A stretch of DNA of 64,000 bases, from contig DATGJI010000052.1 of the NCBI GenBank assembly GCA_035295225.1, positions 1-64,000 on the forward strand. Reading direction: 5' to 3'. This DNA is from Candidatus Eremiobacteraceae bacterium (GTDB lineage Bacteria > Vulcanimicrobiota > Vulcanimicrobiia > Eremiobacterales > Eremiobacteraceae). Below are positions 51,915 through 61,244 of this stretch, in pieces (the stretch's first letter is position 1; each line of letters opens with the position of its first letter). The translations under genes were made by a program, and so were the position numbers. The notes beneath the pieces are model-generated. The model was not told the DNA's origin. It saw only the letters and a list, made by a program, of their open reading frames with translations, and ran no database searches.

Positions 51915-53437
51915 TGCTTGGCGGCGTCGAATCGGACTTCGCCGTCGATGACGGTCATCGTGACGGGGATGTCTTTGATGCGCGAGACGGGCACTTCGTC
52001 AAGCGCCTGCGCGAGTATCGCAAAATCAGCTGCCTTGCCCGGCGCGATCGTGCCGCGTTCGTTCTCTTCGTACGCGAGCAGCGCGGCGTCGGCTGTGTAG
52101 GCGCGCAGCGCATCGTCGATCGAGAGGCGTTCACCCGCGATGTGGTGGTTCACGAGACTGTGGATGCCAAGAAGCGCAGAGAGCTTCGTCACGGGACTAT
52201 CGGACCCGCCGCACACGATGCATCCGGCGCGGCGCGCGGTGGCGAAGAGGTTCATGCCGGCGGCGCGCTCGGCGCCGAAGCGGCGCGCGTACATGCCGTG
52301 GTCACCGCCCCATAGGTAATCGAACGCGGGCTGCATCGATAAGAGCAAACCGCAGCGCGCGGCGCGTTCGATCTGGTCTGGGAGCGCGACTTCGAAGTGA
52401 TCGATCGACGGGCGTAGGCCGCGAAGCGGACCGCGTCGTGCCGTCACCGTCTCCCATGCGGCGATCGCCTCACCGATCGCGCGATCGCCGATCGCGTGCA
52501 CCCCAAGGGAGAGACCCGATTCGGCGGCTTCATCGAAGAGCTCGCTGAGTTGTTCTGGTTGTACGTACAGGCTGCCGTGGCCGTGCTTGTGATCGTCTTG
52601 ATACGGTTCTCCCACGGCAGCCGTTCGCGATCCGATCGATCCGTCGAGGAAGATGTCACCGCCGAACACCCGGCCGCCGAGCGCACGCGCTTTCGCAACG
52701 CTGAACGTGCACGACTTCGAGATCACGCGCACCGGCTGGTTCGCGTCCGAACGGTAGACCGACTGCAGGTGCTCGAGCGACGGATCGCCCTCGATGACGT
52801 TGTGCACGGTCGTGATGCCCGCCGCGAGCGCCATCTCGGCTGCGCGGCCATCGGCGCGCCGTAGCGCATCGAACGGCAGCGCTGCGAACATCGCGTTCTG
52901 CGCGGCATAGTTCGCCGCTTCGAAGAGCCGACCGGTGAGATCGCCGCGCTCGTCGCGCTCTGCGCCCGGCTTCTCTGCGACGCCGAACAGCGCCGCCGCG
53001 GCGCTGTTCACCACGCAGGAATGGCCGTCGATGCGCGAGAGGAGACACGGACGGTCTCCGGCTGCCGCGTCCAACTCCTTGCGGAGCGGCGGGCGCCCCT
53101 CGGCGAGCCGGTGGTCCTCGTACGATGCGGCGAACACGATGGGTTCCCTGATCCGTTTGATCTTCGCCAGAATCGCACCGACGTCCGGACACGCCGTGAT
53201 GTCGTGCTCGCCCGACTGCAAGCCCGTCGCGGTGAGATGCATGTGGCAATCGTGGAAGCCGGGATAGAGAGCGCCCCCGCGGCAGTCGATGACTTCGACA
53301 TCGGCGCCAAGGCCGGTCGGCGTAGACTCGAGGACGCGTTCGATGCGGCCGTCGCGCACGAGCACTCCCGAAGCCTTGGGAACGAATCCACCCGGTGTGC
53401 CTAGGCGCGCGTTGACGAATGCCGCAAAGCGGCTCAT
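51911..53437 (-). CDS. Amidohydrolase family 3 protein (YtcJ-like)
   Basis: 508 residues. The metal motif is CHMHL (HxH) in GALYPGFHDCHMHLT; further ligands are in LGVHAIGDRA, IDHFEV and GGSDSPV. The C-terminal ERGTIAPGKAADFAIL is typical of this branch, which includes N-substituted formamide deformylases. Substrate unknown. No signal peptide. It starts 10 bp after the upstream solute-binding gene and probably acts on a compound taken up by the two binding proteins. Confidence 0.88.
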   Translation of the reverse strand: MSRFAAFVNARLGTPGGFVPKASGVLVRDGRIERVLESTPTGLGADVEVIDCRGGALYPGFHDCHMHLTATGLQSGEHDITACPDVGAILAKIKRIREPIVFAASYEDHRLAEGRPPLRKELDAAAGDRPCLLSRIDGHSCVVNSAAAALFGVAEKPGAERDERGDLTGRLFEAANYAAQNAMFAALPFDALRRADGRAAEMALAAGITTVHNVIEGDPSLEHLQSVYRSDANQPVRVISKSCTFSVAKARALGGRVFGGDIFLDGSIGSRTAAVGEPYQDDHKHGHGSLYVQPEQLSELFDEAAESGLSLGVHAIGDRAIGEAIAAWETVTARRGPLRGLRPSIDHFEVALPDQIERAARCGLLLSMQPAFDYLWGGDHGMYARRFGAERAAGMNLFATARRAGCIVCGGSDSPVTKLSALLGIHSLVNHHIAGERLSIDDALRAYTADAALLAYEENERGTIAPGKAADFAILAQALDEVPVSRIKDIPVTMTVIDGEVRFDAAKH

Positions 53438-53447
53438 GCGGCCGGAG

Positions 53448-55097
53448 CTACTGCGACCATTGCCACGAGTTCCAGAACTCGGTGACGGACGGCGCGGGCC
53501 GATAGCCGTGCAGCGTGTTGCGAACGGCGTCGTCGCGTTTGGTCCAGTAGAGAAAATCGTACGGCGCGTCTTCGCTCAACAGCGAATCGATGCGCGAGTA
53601 CGCGCGCGCGCGCGTCGGCCGGTCGTAGTGGGTCAGCGCGATCGACTCTTGCTCATCGATGCGCTTGTCGCAGAAAAACGCATGGTTGTAGCCTGCCGGC
53701 GGCACCTGATCGCACGCGTAAAGCGTGTCGTCATCCGGATCGACGCCGGAAATCCAACCGTCGTGCGCGACATCAAATTTTCCAGAGTTGAGGATACCGC
53801 CGTCCGCCGCCGCGGCTTCGAACAGGCTTGTCGGATACGATTTGGTCTGCACGTCGACGCCGATGGCCCGCATCATGCTTTGGAAGATCGGCGCCAGACG
53901 AACGGAGTCGCCGCGGCCGGAGGAATATGCGAACACGATAGCAAGTCGCGTGCCGCCCTTCGACCGTATCCCATCGGCGCCGGCGTGCCAGCCGTCGGCG
54001 TCGAGCAGCGCGCGCGCCGCGACCGGATCGTACGGAGGCGCTTTGACCGTTGGATCGTACGCCCACGTCCCCGGCAACTGGTCGCCCTGCGCGGGCGCGG
54101 CCGCGCCGTGCATGACCGTCCTCACGATGTACTCCCGGTCGGTGCCCATCGAGATCGCTCGCCGGACTCGCACGTCGTCGAGCGGCGGATGCTTGGTGTT
54201 GAAGACGAGATACCAGTATTCGTTGAATGTCGTGTGCAGCACGTGCACGCCGTCGATCGCTGAAAGATCGGGCAAGAGCGAGTTCGGCGGATCGTAGTAC
54301 AGATCGGCTTCTCCCGTCTTCATCATGACCGCGCGAGTGTTCGCGTCGGGCACGAGGAGGTAGTCGATCTCGTGCAGCTTCGGCGGCCCGCGCCAGTAGT
54401 TTGGATTGGCGATGAGCACGACGCCTGTCGACTGCTGGTACGACTGGACGATAAAGGGTCCGGTGCCGATCGGTTTGGTGTCGTACGCCGCATGGTTGAT
54501 GTCAGGCAGATCGGCGAGGATGTGCGCCGGCAGGATGCACATCGGGTCGGGACCCGGCCCGAAGAACTGCGCGATCGCCGGCGCGTACGGCCGCTTGAGG
54601 TGCACGATGACCGTGTGATCGTTGGGCGCATCCATCGACGCGATATCGTCAAAACCGGATCGGCTCAAGACGTTGTTCGCCGGATTCATGATCGCGTGCC
54701 ATGAGAAGATCACGTCGCGCGCGCCGAAGGGCGCACCGTCTTGCCATTTGACTCCCGTGCGCAGATGGTACGTGATCGTCTTGCCGTCGGCGCTGATCCC
54801 GCCGTTTTGCGGACTCGGAATTGTGGTAGCGAGATCCGGTTCGAGATCGCCATGGTCGTTCACGAGGAAGAGCCAGCCGCCCCAGAACATGCCGAGATCG
54901 ACCGCGGATTGGATGCCGGCGAGCTCCGGCAGGAGCGAATCGATCGATCCGGCGCCGACGATCCGCACTTGACCTGGGTGGGCGCGCGGGATGACGCCGA
55001 CGCTCGAACCCACTTTGCTGCACGCGCAGAGCATCGCGGCCGCGGTGACCGCGGCCAATAGCGCCGCGCCGCGACGTGCGGCGCTCAGATGCTCCAC
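53448..55097 (-). CDS. Oligopeptide/nickel-type binding lipoprotein (SBP_bac_5), copy 1
   Basis: 549 residues from a GTG. The lipobox is LCACSKVG (Cys 26). The SBP family 5 core is clear: DLEPDLATTIP, ITYHLRTGVKWQDGAPFGARDVIFSW, GTGPFIV, VLIANPNYWRGPP and VRVRRAISMGTDRE. Binds peptides, opines or similar polar ligands in the periplasm. It overlaps the end of copy 2 by 13 bp. No Dpp/Opp permease or ATPase genes are nearby. Confidence 0.92.
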   Translation of the reverse strand: MEHLSAARRGAALLAAVTAAAMLCACSKVGSSVGVIPRAHPGQVRIVGAGSIDSLLPELAGIQSAVDLGMFWGGWLFLVNDHGDLEPDLATTIPSPQNGGISADGKTITYHLRTGVKWQDGAPFGARDVIFSWHAIMNPANNVLSRSGFDDIASMDAPNDHTVIVHLKRPYAPAIAQFFGPGPDPMCILPAHILADLPDINHAAYDTKPIGTGPFIVQSYQQSTGVVLIANPNYWRGPPKLHEIDYLLVPDANTRAVMMKTGEADLYYDPPNSLLPDLSAIDGVHVLHTTFNEYWYLVFNTKHPPLDDVRVRRAISMGTDREYIVRTVMHGAAAPAQGDQLPGTWAYDPTVKAPPYDPVAARALLDADGWHAGADGIRSKGGTRLAIVFAYSSGRGDSVRLAPIFQSMMRAIGVDVQTKSYPTSLFEAAAADGGILNSGKFDVAHDGWISGVDPDDDTLYACDQVPPAGYNHAFFCDKRIDEQESIALTHYDRPTRARAYSRIDSLLSEDAPYDFLYWTKRDDAVRNTLHGYRPAPSVTEFWNSWQWSQ

Positions 55098-56740
55098 TCC
55101 CAGGTGTTCCAGAACGTCGTCACGGCGTGCGCGGGCTTGTACCCCTTCAAGTCGACGTTTGCGACGTCTTGACGCGCCGTGTACCAGATGAAGATCGTCG
55201 GGACTTGTTCCGCAAGAATTTCCTGGATCGTGTCGTACGCCGCTTTACGTTTTGCCTGATCGTATTCGGTCAGTGCAACATTTTCGGCGGCGTCGACGCG
55301 GGTATCGCAGAAGTAGTTGTTATTCTGACCGCCTTTATCCGGTGTTTGATCGCACATGAAGTTGACGGAATCGTCCGGATCAACACCGTTGATCCAAGAA
55401 TAGAACGCGGTATCGTACTTGCCCGTCTGCAGAATGCCGCCCGCGCCATACGACGCGAACAACAGGCCGCTATAGACGTTCTTCACATCCGCCTTCACCC
55501 CGATGGCTTTCCATTCAGATTGAACGACCGTTTCCAGATTCGCGGTCTCTGCGGCGCCCGTAGCGCCCGTCATGGCGAGCTCGAGCAGCTGGCCGTTCTT
55601 GTGGCGATAGCCGTCCGCGCCCATGGTCCACCCGGCGGCGTCAAGCAACGCGTTGGCCTTTGCCGGATTGTAATCGTACGTCATGACATGCGCGTTATGC
55701 GCCCAGAGAAACGGCGGCTGGTCGGTGTCGGCGACGACGTAGAGATCGTGCGAGACCTTGTGGATGAGGTCCGTCTTGTTGATCGCGTACGCCAGCGCGC
55801 GGCGCACTTGCAGATCGGCGAGGATAGGATTGTGGAGATTGAGCGCGATCTCGCGATATGAGGTGAACGGCGTGTGATAGACGTGCACGCCCGGGATGTT
55901 CGCGAGGCTTAGGGCCTGCGATGACGGAGCATTGTACTCGAAATCTTGTTCGCCGCTCTCCAACTGTGTGAGAATGGTGGTCTCATCCGGGATGATAGAA
56001 TAGTCGATCTCCTTGATCTTCGGCGCGCCGCGCCAGTAGAGCGGATTGGCCACCATCTTGATCAGTCGGCCCTTATCGTATTCGACGACGCGATACGGTC
56101 CGGTTCCTAGTGGAATCCGATTGAAGTCCACTTTGTTGATGTCGGGATACTTTCCGAGGATGTGTTTGGGGAGGATCGGATACGGCGTGCCCGACATCGT
56201 GAAGAACGCCGCTATGAACGGCGCGTAGCGCTCTTTTAAATGCACGACGAGCGTGTAGTCGTCTTTTTTCTCGATCGAGGAGATGTCGGAATAGCCGACA
56301 AGGCTACCGACGTTGTTCGCTTTGTTCATCACCGCGCTGTACGAGAAGATAACGTCGTCGGCCGTGAACGGCGCACCATCTTGCCATTTCACGTTCTTGC
56401 GTAGATGGTAGGTGATGGTAAGCCCGTCTTTGCTGATGCCGCCGTTCGTCGTGCTCGGCACTTCAGTCGCCAGCTCCGGCACGAACTCGTTCTGGTCGCT
56501 CCAATTGAAAAGATAGCCTGCCCAGAACATAGAGAGGTCGACTTCGATCTGCTGATTGCCGACCACCGGATCCATCGTGTCCGGTTCGGCGACGCCCGCC
56601 CAGCGCAGCACGCCGGGAATCGTATGCGGATTGCCCTCATTGGCCGCTGGTGCACCGGCTTGGGTGCTTACTTTCGAACAGCCGGCGAGCGTCGCGCTGA
56701 GCGCGACGGCGAGCATCAATGCGGATATCGATCGGTGCAT
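55085..56740 (-). CDS. Oligopeptide/nickel-type binding lipoprotein (SBP_bac_5), copy 2
   Basis: 551 residues with a canonical lipobox LAGC (Cys 21). It is a clear paralogue of copy 1: ITYHLRKNVKWQDGAPFTADDVIFSY, LGTGPYRVVEY, VANPLYWRGAPKIKEIDY, ADLQVRRALAYAINK and a shared C-terminal FWNTWEWSI (FWNSWQWSQ in copy 1). GAGGTAC precedes the ATG by about nine bases. It leads the operon copy 2, copy 1, amidohydrolase. It is divergent from the GAF sensor gene. Confidence 0.93.
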   Translation of the reverse strand: MHRSISALMLAVALSATLAGCSKVSTQAGAPAANEGNPHTIPGVLRWAGVAEPDTMDPVVGNQQIEVDLSMFWAGYLFNWSDQNEFVPELATEVPSTTNGGISKDGLTITYHLRKNVKWQDGAPFTADDVIFSYSAVMNKANNVGSLVGYSDISSIEKKDDYTLVVHLKERYAPFIAAFFTMSGTPYPILPKHILGKYPDINKVDFNRIPLGTGPYRVVEYDKGRLIKMVANPLYWRGAPKIKEIDYSIIPDETTILTQLESGEQDFEYNAPSSQALSLANIPGVHVYHTPFTSYREIALNLHNPILADLQVRRALAYAINKTDLIHKVSHDLYVVADTDQPPFLWAHNAHVMTYDYNPAKANALLDAAGWTMGADGYRHKNGQLLELAMTGATGAAETANLETVVQSEWKAIGVKADVKNVYSGLLFASYGAGGILQTGKYDTAFYSWINGVDPDDSVNFMCDQTPDKGGQNNNYFCDTRVDAAENVALTEYDQAKRKAAYDTIQEILAEQVPTIFIWYTARQDVANVDLKGYKPAHAVTTFWNTWEWSI

Positions 56741-56864
56741 GGGTGCATGTACCTCAGGTCTAGGCAGCGTGCATTGGGCGGACTCATGCCGTACTTAGGT
56801 GGGTTGGCGAGGTCCATCCTGCACCGGCGCGGGCCGGAGGCGCCGCTTCTCATCGGGAGAATGT

Positions 56865-58580
56865 GTGGGCGTGAACCGGCGCACGCTTGTGTCGTCAGTC
56901 GTGACCGCTTTTGCGGTCGGCATGATGGCGATCCAAATCGCGTCGCTGCCGCGCGAAAGCGGCCCAGGCGCGACGTTCGCCCCAAGCGGATCCTGCGCTC
57001 TGACGGTTGTCTCGACTGCGTTTGCGAGACCCGGGTCACCGCTTCATCGCGGTGATACGCTCGCGCTGGATGGGATGACGGTTGACGACCGCGTTCTTGC
57101 GACGCAGGACTCGAGCAGCGCGGGCGATCGGATCGACTACGCGGTGACGCGCGCCGGGGTCACGGCGACGATTGCCGAGCGCGTCGGCGCGCCGGAATCG
57201 GCGGCGCTGTGGACCCCGTCCGTCATCGTCAAGTTCGTGACGCTCTTGGTCGGGCTGTTCTTGTTGTGGCGCGGACGAGATCGCGCATCGCTGCACTACG
57301 GCCTGGCCAGCTCCGCCTTTGCGATGGCGCTTTTGCCGGTGAGCGACGGCCTGTTGGCGCCGCTGTTGCGCAATGTCTACGAAGCGGTCGCACAAGTGCT
57401 TGCCGGCTGCGCCGCGTATGCGCTGTATCTCACGTTTGAAGATCTTGCCGCGAGCAGCGTTCCGGCTCGCGCGCTTGCCGTCTGTCGGGCGGTCGTCGCC
57501 GCGTGCGCGCTGCTCTTCTGTGCGAATGCGATCGCGTTTTCCCTAGCGCGAGCGTCGTCCGGATGTTTCATCGCCTGGCTCTACGATGTCCGCTATCCCG
57601 CGCTCGTGCTCGCGCTCGCGGTCATGTTCGGCGTGCTCGCCTTCACCTTCTTCCGGGCTCGGGGAATCCAGCGGCAGCGCGTTCGCTGGCTGTTCTGGTC
57701 GACGGTCGTCGGATTTTCCGGTGTGGTCACGTGGCTGCTCTTCCCGTCGCTGCGTGCGGCCGTCTTGACGAGCGTCGTGATCACGATCGGCTACGCCTAC
57801 GCGATCTTGCGCCATCGCGTCATCGACGTCGGCTTTGTCATCAACCGGGCGATCGTCTTCACGATCGTCACGACGCTCGTCTTCGGAATCTTCGCGGTGA
57901 TCAGCTCGTTGGTGGAGCGCATGACGCTCTCGCGCAACGACAGCATCATCGCGCAATCGATCGCCGCTCTCGCCCTGGCGTTCTTTTTTGACTTCGGCTA
58001 CAAACGTGTCGAGAGCATGATCGATCGCGTGTTTTTCCGCGATCGGCGTGCGGCTGACATGGCGATACGCTGCTTTATCGACGAAGCGCGTTACATACGC
58101 AAAGCGGACGCGCTCTTGGACCGCACCGCGAAGATCGTGCGCGAGTCGCTGAAGTGCTCTGCCGCGGCGATCTATCTCGAGCATGGTTCGCAGTATCGCA
58201 CCTCTGCTGTTTCCGGAGCCGAGTCATTCCCGACGAGCGTCGACGGCGACGATCCAGTGTTTGTGCGCCTTCGGGCTTCTCTGGCGGACGTCGATCTTGC
58301 CGACGTACCGAGCCGGCTCGGTTCAAACGGGTACGCATTTGCGATGGCGGTGCAGAGCCGCGTGCTTGGCGCGATCGTCATCGGCAACAGGGTCGATGAG
58401 GAGAACTACGATCCTGAAGAGCGTGCGCTGCTTCGGTCCCTCGCTCGCGAAGTGGCGGCCGCACTTGCCGCGATCGAAGCGGCCGATCGAGCCGAGCTCG
58501 TGAAAGAGCTCGCGGCGGGGACGATCGATCTAGAAAGCGCCCGCCGTCGAGCTCGAGGATTGATGGCCCGTGAGTCGTAG
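56865..58580 (+). CDS. Membrane sensor with PDZ-like and GAF domains, no kinase
   Basis: 571 residues. One N-terminal helix, a periplasmic PDZ-like segment (PLHRGDTLALDGMTVDDRVL), then about seven helices (residues ~120-360) and a C-terminal GAF domain (ADALLDRTAKIVRESLKC ... VLGAIVIGNRVDEENYDPEERALL). The layout is that of 7TM-GAF histidine kinases, but the protein ends shortly after GAF with no dimerisation or ATPase domain. It may signal through a partner. GGGAG lies five bases before GTG 56865; GTG 56871 is an alternative. Confidence 0.8.
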   Translation: MGVNRRTLVSSVVTAFAVGMMAIQIASLPRESGPGATFAPSGSCALTVVSTAFARPGSPLHRGDTLALDGMTVDDRVLATQDSSSAGDRIDYAVTRAGVTATIAERVGAPESAALWTPSVIVKFVTLLVGLFLLWRGRDRASLHYGLASSAFAMALLPVSDGLLAPLLRNVYEAVAQVLAGCAAYALYLTFEDLAASSVPARALAVCRAVVAACALLFCANAIAFSLARASSGCFIAWLYDVRYPALVLALAVMFGVLAFTFFRARGIQRQRVRWLFWSTVVGFSGVVTWLLFPSLRAAVLTSVVITIGYAYAILRHRVIDVGFVINRAIVFTIVTTLVFGIFAVISSLVERMTLSRNDSIIAQSIAALALAFFFDFGYKRVESMIDRVFFRDRRAADMAIRCFIDEARYIRKADALLDRTAKIVRESLKCSAAAIYLEHGSQYRTSAVSGAESFPTSVDGDDPVFVRLRASLADVDLADVPSRLGSNGYAFAMAVQSRVLGAIVIGNRVDEENYDPEERALLRSLAREVAAALAAIEAADRAELVKELAAGTIDLESARRRARGLMARES

Positions 58581-58594
58581 GTCAGCCGTGGTTC

Positions 58595-58813
58595 TCACAC
58601 CACCGATTGCTCGGGAGCCGCATCCCACTTCGACTTAGTTTCTCGGCTCCAACGTTTCGGGTCTTCGTTATGCATCGCTTCCATTTTTTTGGCGACGTCC
58701 GGATGCTTCTCCATGACGTGTTTCGTCATCGTTGTCACCATCTCGTCCCATGATCCTGCGGACAATTTCTCGTCGCATGTTCCACCGAGGTCCTTGCATG
58801 TCAACGTCTTCAT
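58595..58813 (-). CDS. DUF1059 small protein
   Basis: 72 residues: MKTLTCKDLGGTCDEKLSAG, followed by WDEMVTTMTKHVMEKHPDVA. The CxDLGxxC start and HVxxxHP motif define DUF1059, a small soluble protein family of unknown role, possibly metal-binding. AAAGGG precedes the ATG. It stands alone between the GAF sensor gene (convergent) and the frameshifted SDR gene. Confidence 0.88.
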   Translation of the reverse strand: MKTLTCKDLGGTCDEKLSAGSWDEMVTTMTKHVMEKHPDVAKKMEAMHNEDPKRWSRETKSKWDAAPEQSVV

Positions 58814-58885
58814 AGTACCCTTTCCCGCGCCGCGCGCGTTCCACCAATGATTGTACCCAAATGCGCGGCAGGCTCAACCTGTCTA

Positions 58886-59852
58886 TTACGGTCCGCCGCT
58901 GCCGCCTGTCGCGCCGAATACCTGGCCGGTGACATAGCTATTTCTCGTCGAAGCGAGCGCGACATAGACAGGGGCAAGCTCGGCAGGTTGCCCAGGACGT
59001 CCAAGCGGTGTATCCTCGCCGAAGGTCTTGAGATTCTCCTGAGTCTGACCGCCGCTCACTTGGAGCGGAGTCCAAAATGGTCCTGGAGCGACAGCGTTGA
59101 CGCGGATGCCGCGTTCGGAAAGCTGTTTGGCCAGGCACTTGCTGAAGATCATGATCGCGCCTCTTGTCGACGCATAGTCGAGCAGATTCACCGAAGGATC
59201 ATACGCGTTGATCGACGCCGTATTGATGATCGCAGAGCCGGGCGGCATGTGAGGAACGGCAGCTTTCGTTATCCAGAACATCGCGTAGACGTTTGTCTTG
59301 AACGTCCAATCGAAGTCCTCGGTGGTGATCTCGAGAATTGAAGCATGACTATGTTGCCGGGCGGCGTTATTGACGAGAATATCGATGCCGCCTAAATCGC
59401 GAACGGCCTGATCGACCATCTTTTCGCAAAATGCTTCATCGCGGATATCACCGGGGAGCGACACCGCCTTCCGACCAGCGGCGCGAATGTGATCGACAAC
59501 TTCTCGCGCGTCGGCCTCCTCCGCCGGCAAGTAACTGATCGCGACATCCGCTCCCTCGCGCGCATACGCGATCGCCGCCGCTCGGCCGATCCCCGAGTCG
59601 CCGCCGGTGATGAGCGCTTTGCGGTCAGTCAGATCTCCACGCCCCCCGATAGCTCGTTTCGCCGTGATCGGGCCGCGGGGTCATCTGATGCGCAAGACCA
59701 GGCCAGGGCTGAGACTGCTTCTCAAAAGGCGGCTTGACGTACAGCTCGCGCGGATCGGTGAGACTATGAGATGTGCCGGAACCATTTGCATTTCGGTTGC
59801 TTTTGACTGTGTCGCCATCGAGCGTTCTCGCTTCTAGAACTGCCGGTCGCAC
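58886..59852 (-). pseudogene. SDR oxidoreductase (YhdF/GolB type), frameshifted
   Basis: Two frames together make one glucose-dehydrogenase-like SDR. The upstream frame (59625-59852) gives the family N-terminus: SHSLTDPRELYVKPPFEKQ, PWPGLAHQMTPRPDHGETSY, then stops. The downstream frame resumes at DLTDRKALITGGDSGIGRAA (cofactor loop), then DILVNNAARQHSH, YASTRGAIMIFSKCLAKQ and the C-terminal YVTGQVFGATGGSGGP. An extra base near 59639 explains the break. The active-site Tyr-x3-Lys is altered: the segment reads YASTRGA. It may be a real lesion or an assembly error; starts for the upstream frame (GTG 59852) are uncertain. Confidence 0.82.
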
Positions 59853-59930
59853 GATCCCATCAAGGCGGAACGACGCGCCGCAATCGTCCTCATTTTTGCC
59901 CGACCGATGTAGGAGCTAAACTGGCCGGAA

Positions 59931-60401
59931 CTATCTGCGAGCCAGGTCGGCTACCGCCGCCTCGATCGCGAGCGTCACCGCCATCACGGCGGTGCCGTCC
60001 GGCTGAAAGCGCGCTTCGATTCTCTCTGAAGCCGATTCGGTGGTGTCGGTGTAAGCGGTTACCGTCGCGCTTATCTCAAACGAAGTCCAGCCGGGTTCAT
60101 CGGGCCTGTCAAACATCGCCTTCGAATGATTGTACGATATCTGCCCATCGACGCGAACGTCAAAGCTGTTGCCCGTAAACTCAAGTTTGAAATTGCCTTC
60201 GGACAACTCCTCGGAATGCGGCGTAAGCGCGCCGGACAAGCGAGCATCGTCCTGAACGGCTCCGCGAATCGTTTCAGCGCAAATCCGAGTGCCCGCGCGG
60301 AGCATGACGCCGACCGCAGCGACCAGTTCGTTCGAATCATTGAACGGCGCCTTGGCCTCGGCTCGTCGTTCATTGAATTCAGTTTCCAAATCGCCGGCCA
60401 T
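59931..60401 (-). CDS. Hypothetical protein
   Basis: 156 residues from ATG 60401, with AAGGGA eight bases upstream. Content: MAGDLETEFNERRAEAKAPF, a helical first third, then beta-rich FKLEFTGNSFDVRVDGQISY and FEISATVTAYTDTTESASE, ending AVTLAIEAAVADLARR. No family is recognised. It may be a small cytoplasmic protein with a lipocalin- or SRPBCC-like sheet, but this is a guess. Upstream extension to 60440 is possible. Confidence 0.6.
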   Translation of the reverse strand: MAGDLETEFNERRAEAKAPFNDSNELVAAVGVMLRAGTRICAETIRGAVQDDARLSGALTPHSEELSEGNFKLEFTGNSFDVRVDGQISYNHSKAMFDRPDEPGWTSFEISATVTAYTDTTESASERIEARFQPDGTAVMAVTLAIEAAVADLARR

Positions 60402-60697
60402 ACATTGTCCCTTGCAGTAGTGCTCGCGGAAGTGTCGCAAGCCAGCTTGGCTTCGACGAAAGCGTTTTGAAGTCCCGGGGAATCCCCCGACTGTGATCTA
60501 TCGGACCGCCTAACTCGGAAATCGTCTCTACGCCCAGATCGCTTCGTACCGATTTGCTATGTCGTGCGACGTCGCCGGGCGGCAATATCGACACGACATC
60601 GACCACGAGCTGCTCCTTGCCCGACAGGCAGGACGAGGAGGCCACTTAAAGACGGGTTTCGCACCGGTACCCTTATATTCGGGAGGAGCTGATTTTG
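60402..60697. other. Intergenic region, no gene seen
   Basis: Divergent gap between the hypothetical gene and the cupin gene. No convincing coding frame, repeat or RNA. A TATATT hexamer about 20 bp before the cupin gene and a GGGAGGAG ribosome site (60681-60688) belong to the cupin gene. Confidence 0.4.
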
Positions 60698-61006
60698 ATG
60701 AATACGACCAACATCGAACAGGCGCACGCCGGTTTCATCGTGCTGCAAACCCTGACGAAGAGTCAGACCGCGATCATGACGCTGCAACCAGGCGAGTGGA
60801 GCGGGGGTTTTGGGAACGAGCACCCGGAGAGCGAGCAGACGCTCCTGGTATTCGAGGGCGAGGTGGTTGCAGAGATTGGCGAAGAGCGAACCGTGCTGCG
60901 CAGGGGCGACGTGGTGGTCGTGCCCCGCAAAGTCCCGCACCGGTTCGGCAACGATAGCGACTCGCCGGCGATTACGTTCAACGTCTACGCGCCGCCAGCA
61001 TATTAA
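60698..61006 (+). CDS. Cupin 2 domain protein
   Basis: 102-residue single cupin barrel with GNEHPESEQTLLVFEGEVV and RRGDVVVVPRKVPHRFGND, giving the metal-type motif G(X)5HX(3,4)EX6G in a partly conserved form. GGGAGGAG lies nine bases before ATG 60698. Substrate unknown. It converges on the tRNA-Thr gene. Confidence 0.87.
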   Translation: MNTTNIEQAHAGFIVLQTLTKSQTAIMTLQPGEWSGGFGNEHPESEQTLLVFEGEVVAEIGEERTVLRRGDVVVVPRKVPHRFGNDSDSPAITFNVYAPPAY

Positions 61007-61015
61007 GGGTTAACA

Positions 61016-61091
61016 TGGAGCCGACGTCCGGGATTGAACCGGAGACCTGCGGTTTACGAAACCGCCGCTCTACCAGCTGAGCTACGTCGGC
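61016..61091 (-). tRNA. tRNA-Thr (anticodon CGT)
   Basis: On the minus strand the acceptor GCCGACG pairs with CGTCGGC; the D arm reads TAGCTCAGCTGGTAGAGC; the anticodon arm GCGGT, loop TTCGTAA, ACCGC carries anticodon CGT, which decodes ACG threonine; the T arm is CCGGTTCAATCCCGG. A T discriminator and an encoded CCA (61016-61018) complete it. Length 76 with CCA. Confidence 0.95.
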
Positions 61092-61244
61092 ACACCTGCG
61101 GAAACACTATTTGACGGACTTTGGGCGCTTCCCATCCCGTTAGAAAAATGCCGTTTCGTCCCGCTACTTCTGCGAGCCTTCAAGAACATGCAGCGTGATC
61201 GTGCAGTAGCCGCACTACCGATCTGCTCGGTCATCCAAGGCCAA

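Noticed and set aside
60557-60940. 127-codon minus-strand frame opposite the cupin gene
   Set aside because: Antisense to a cupin with clear motifs and a good ribosome site.
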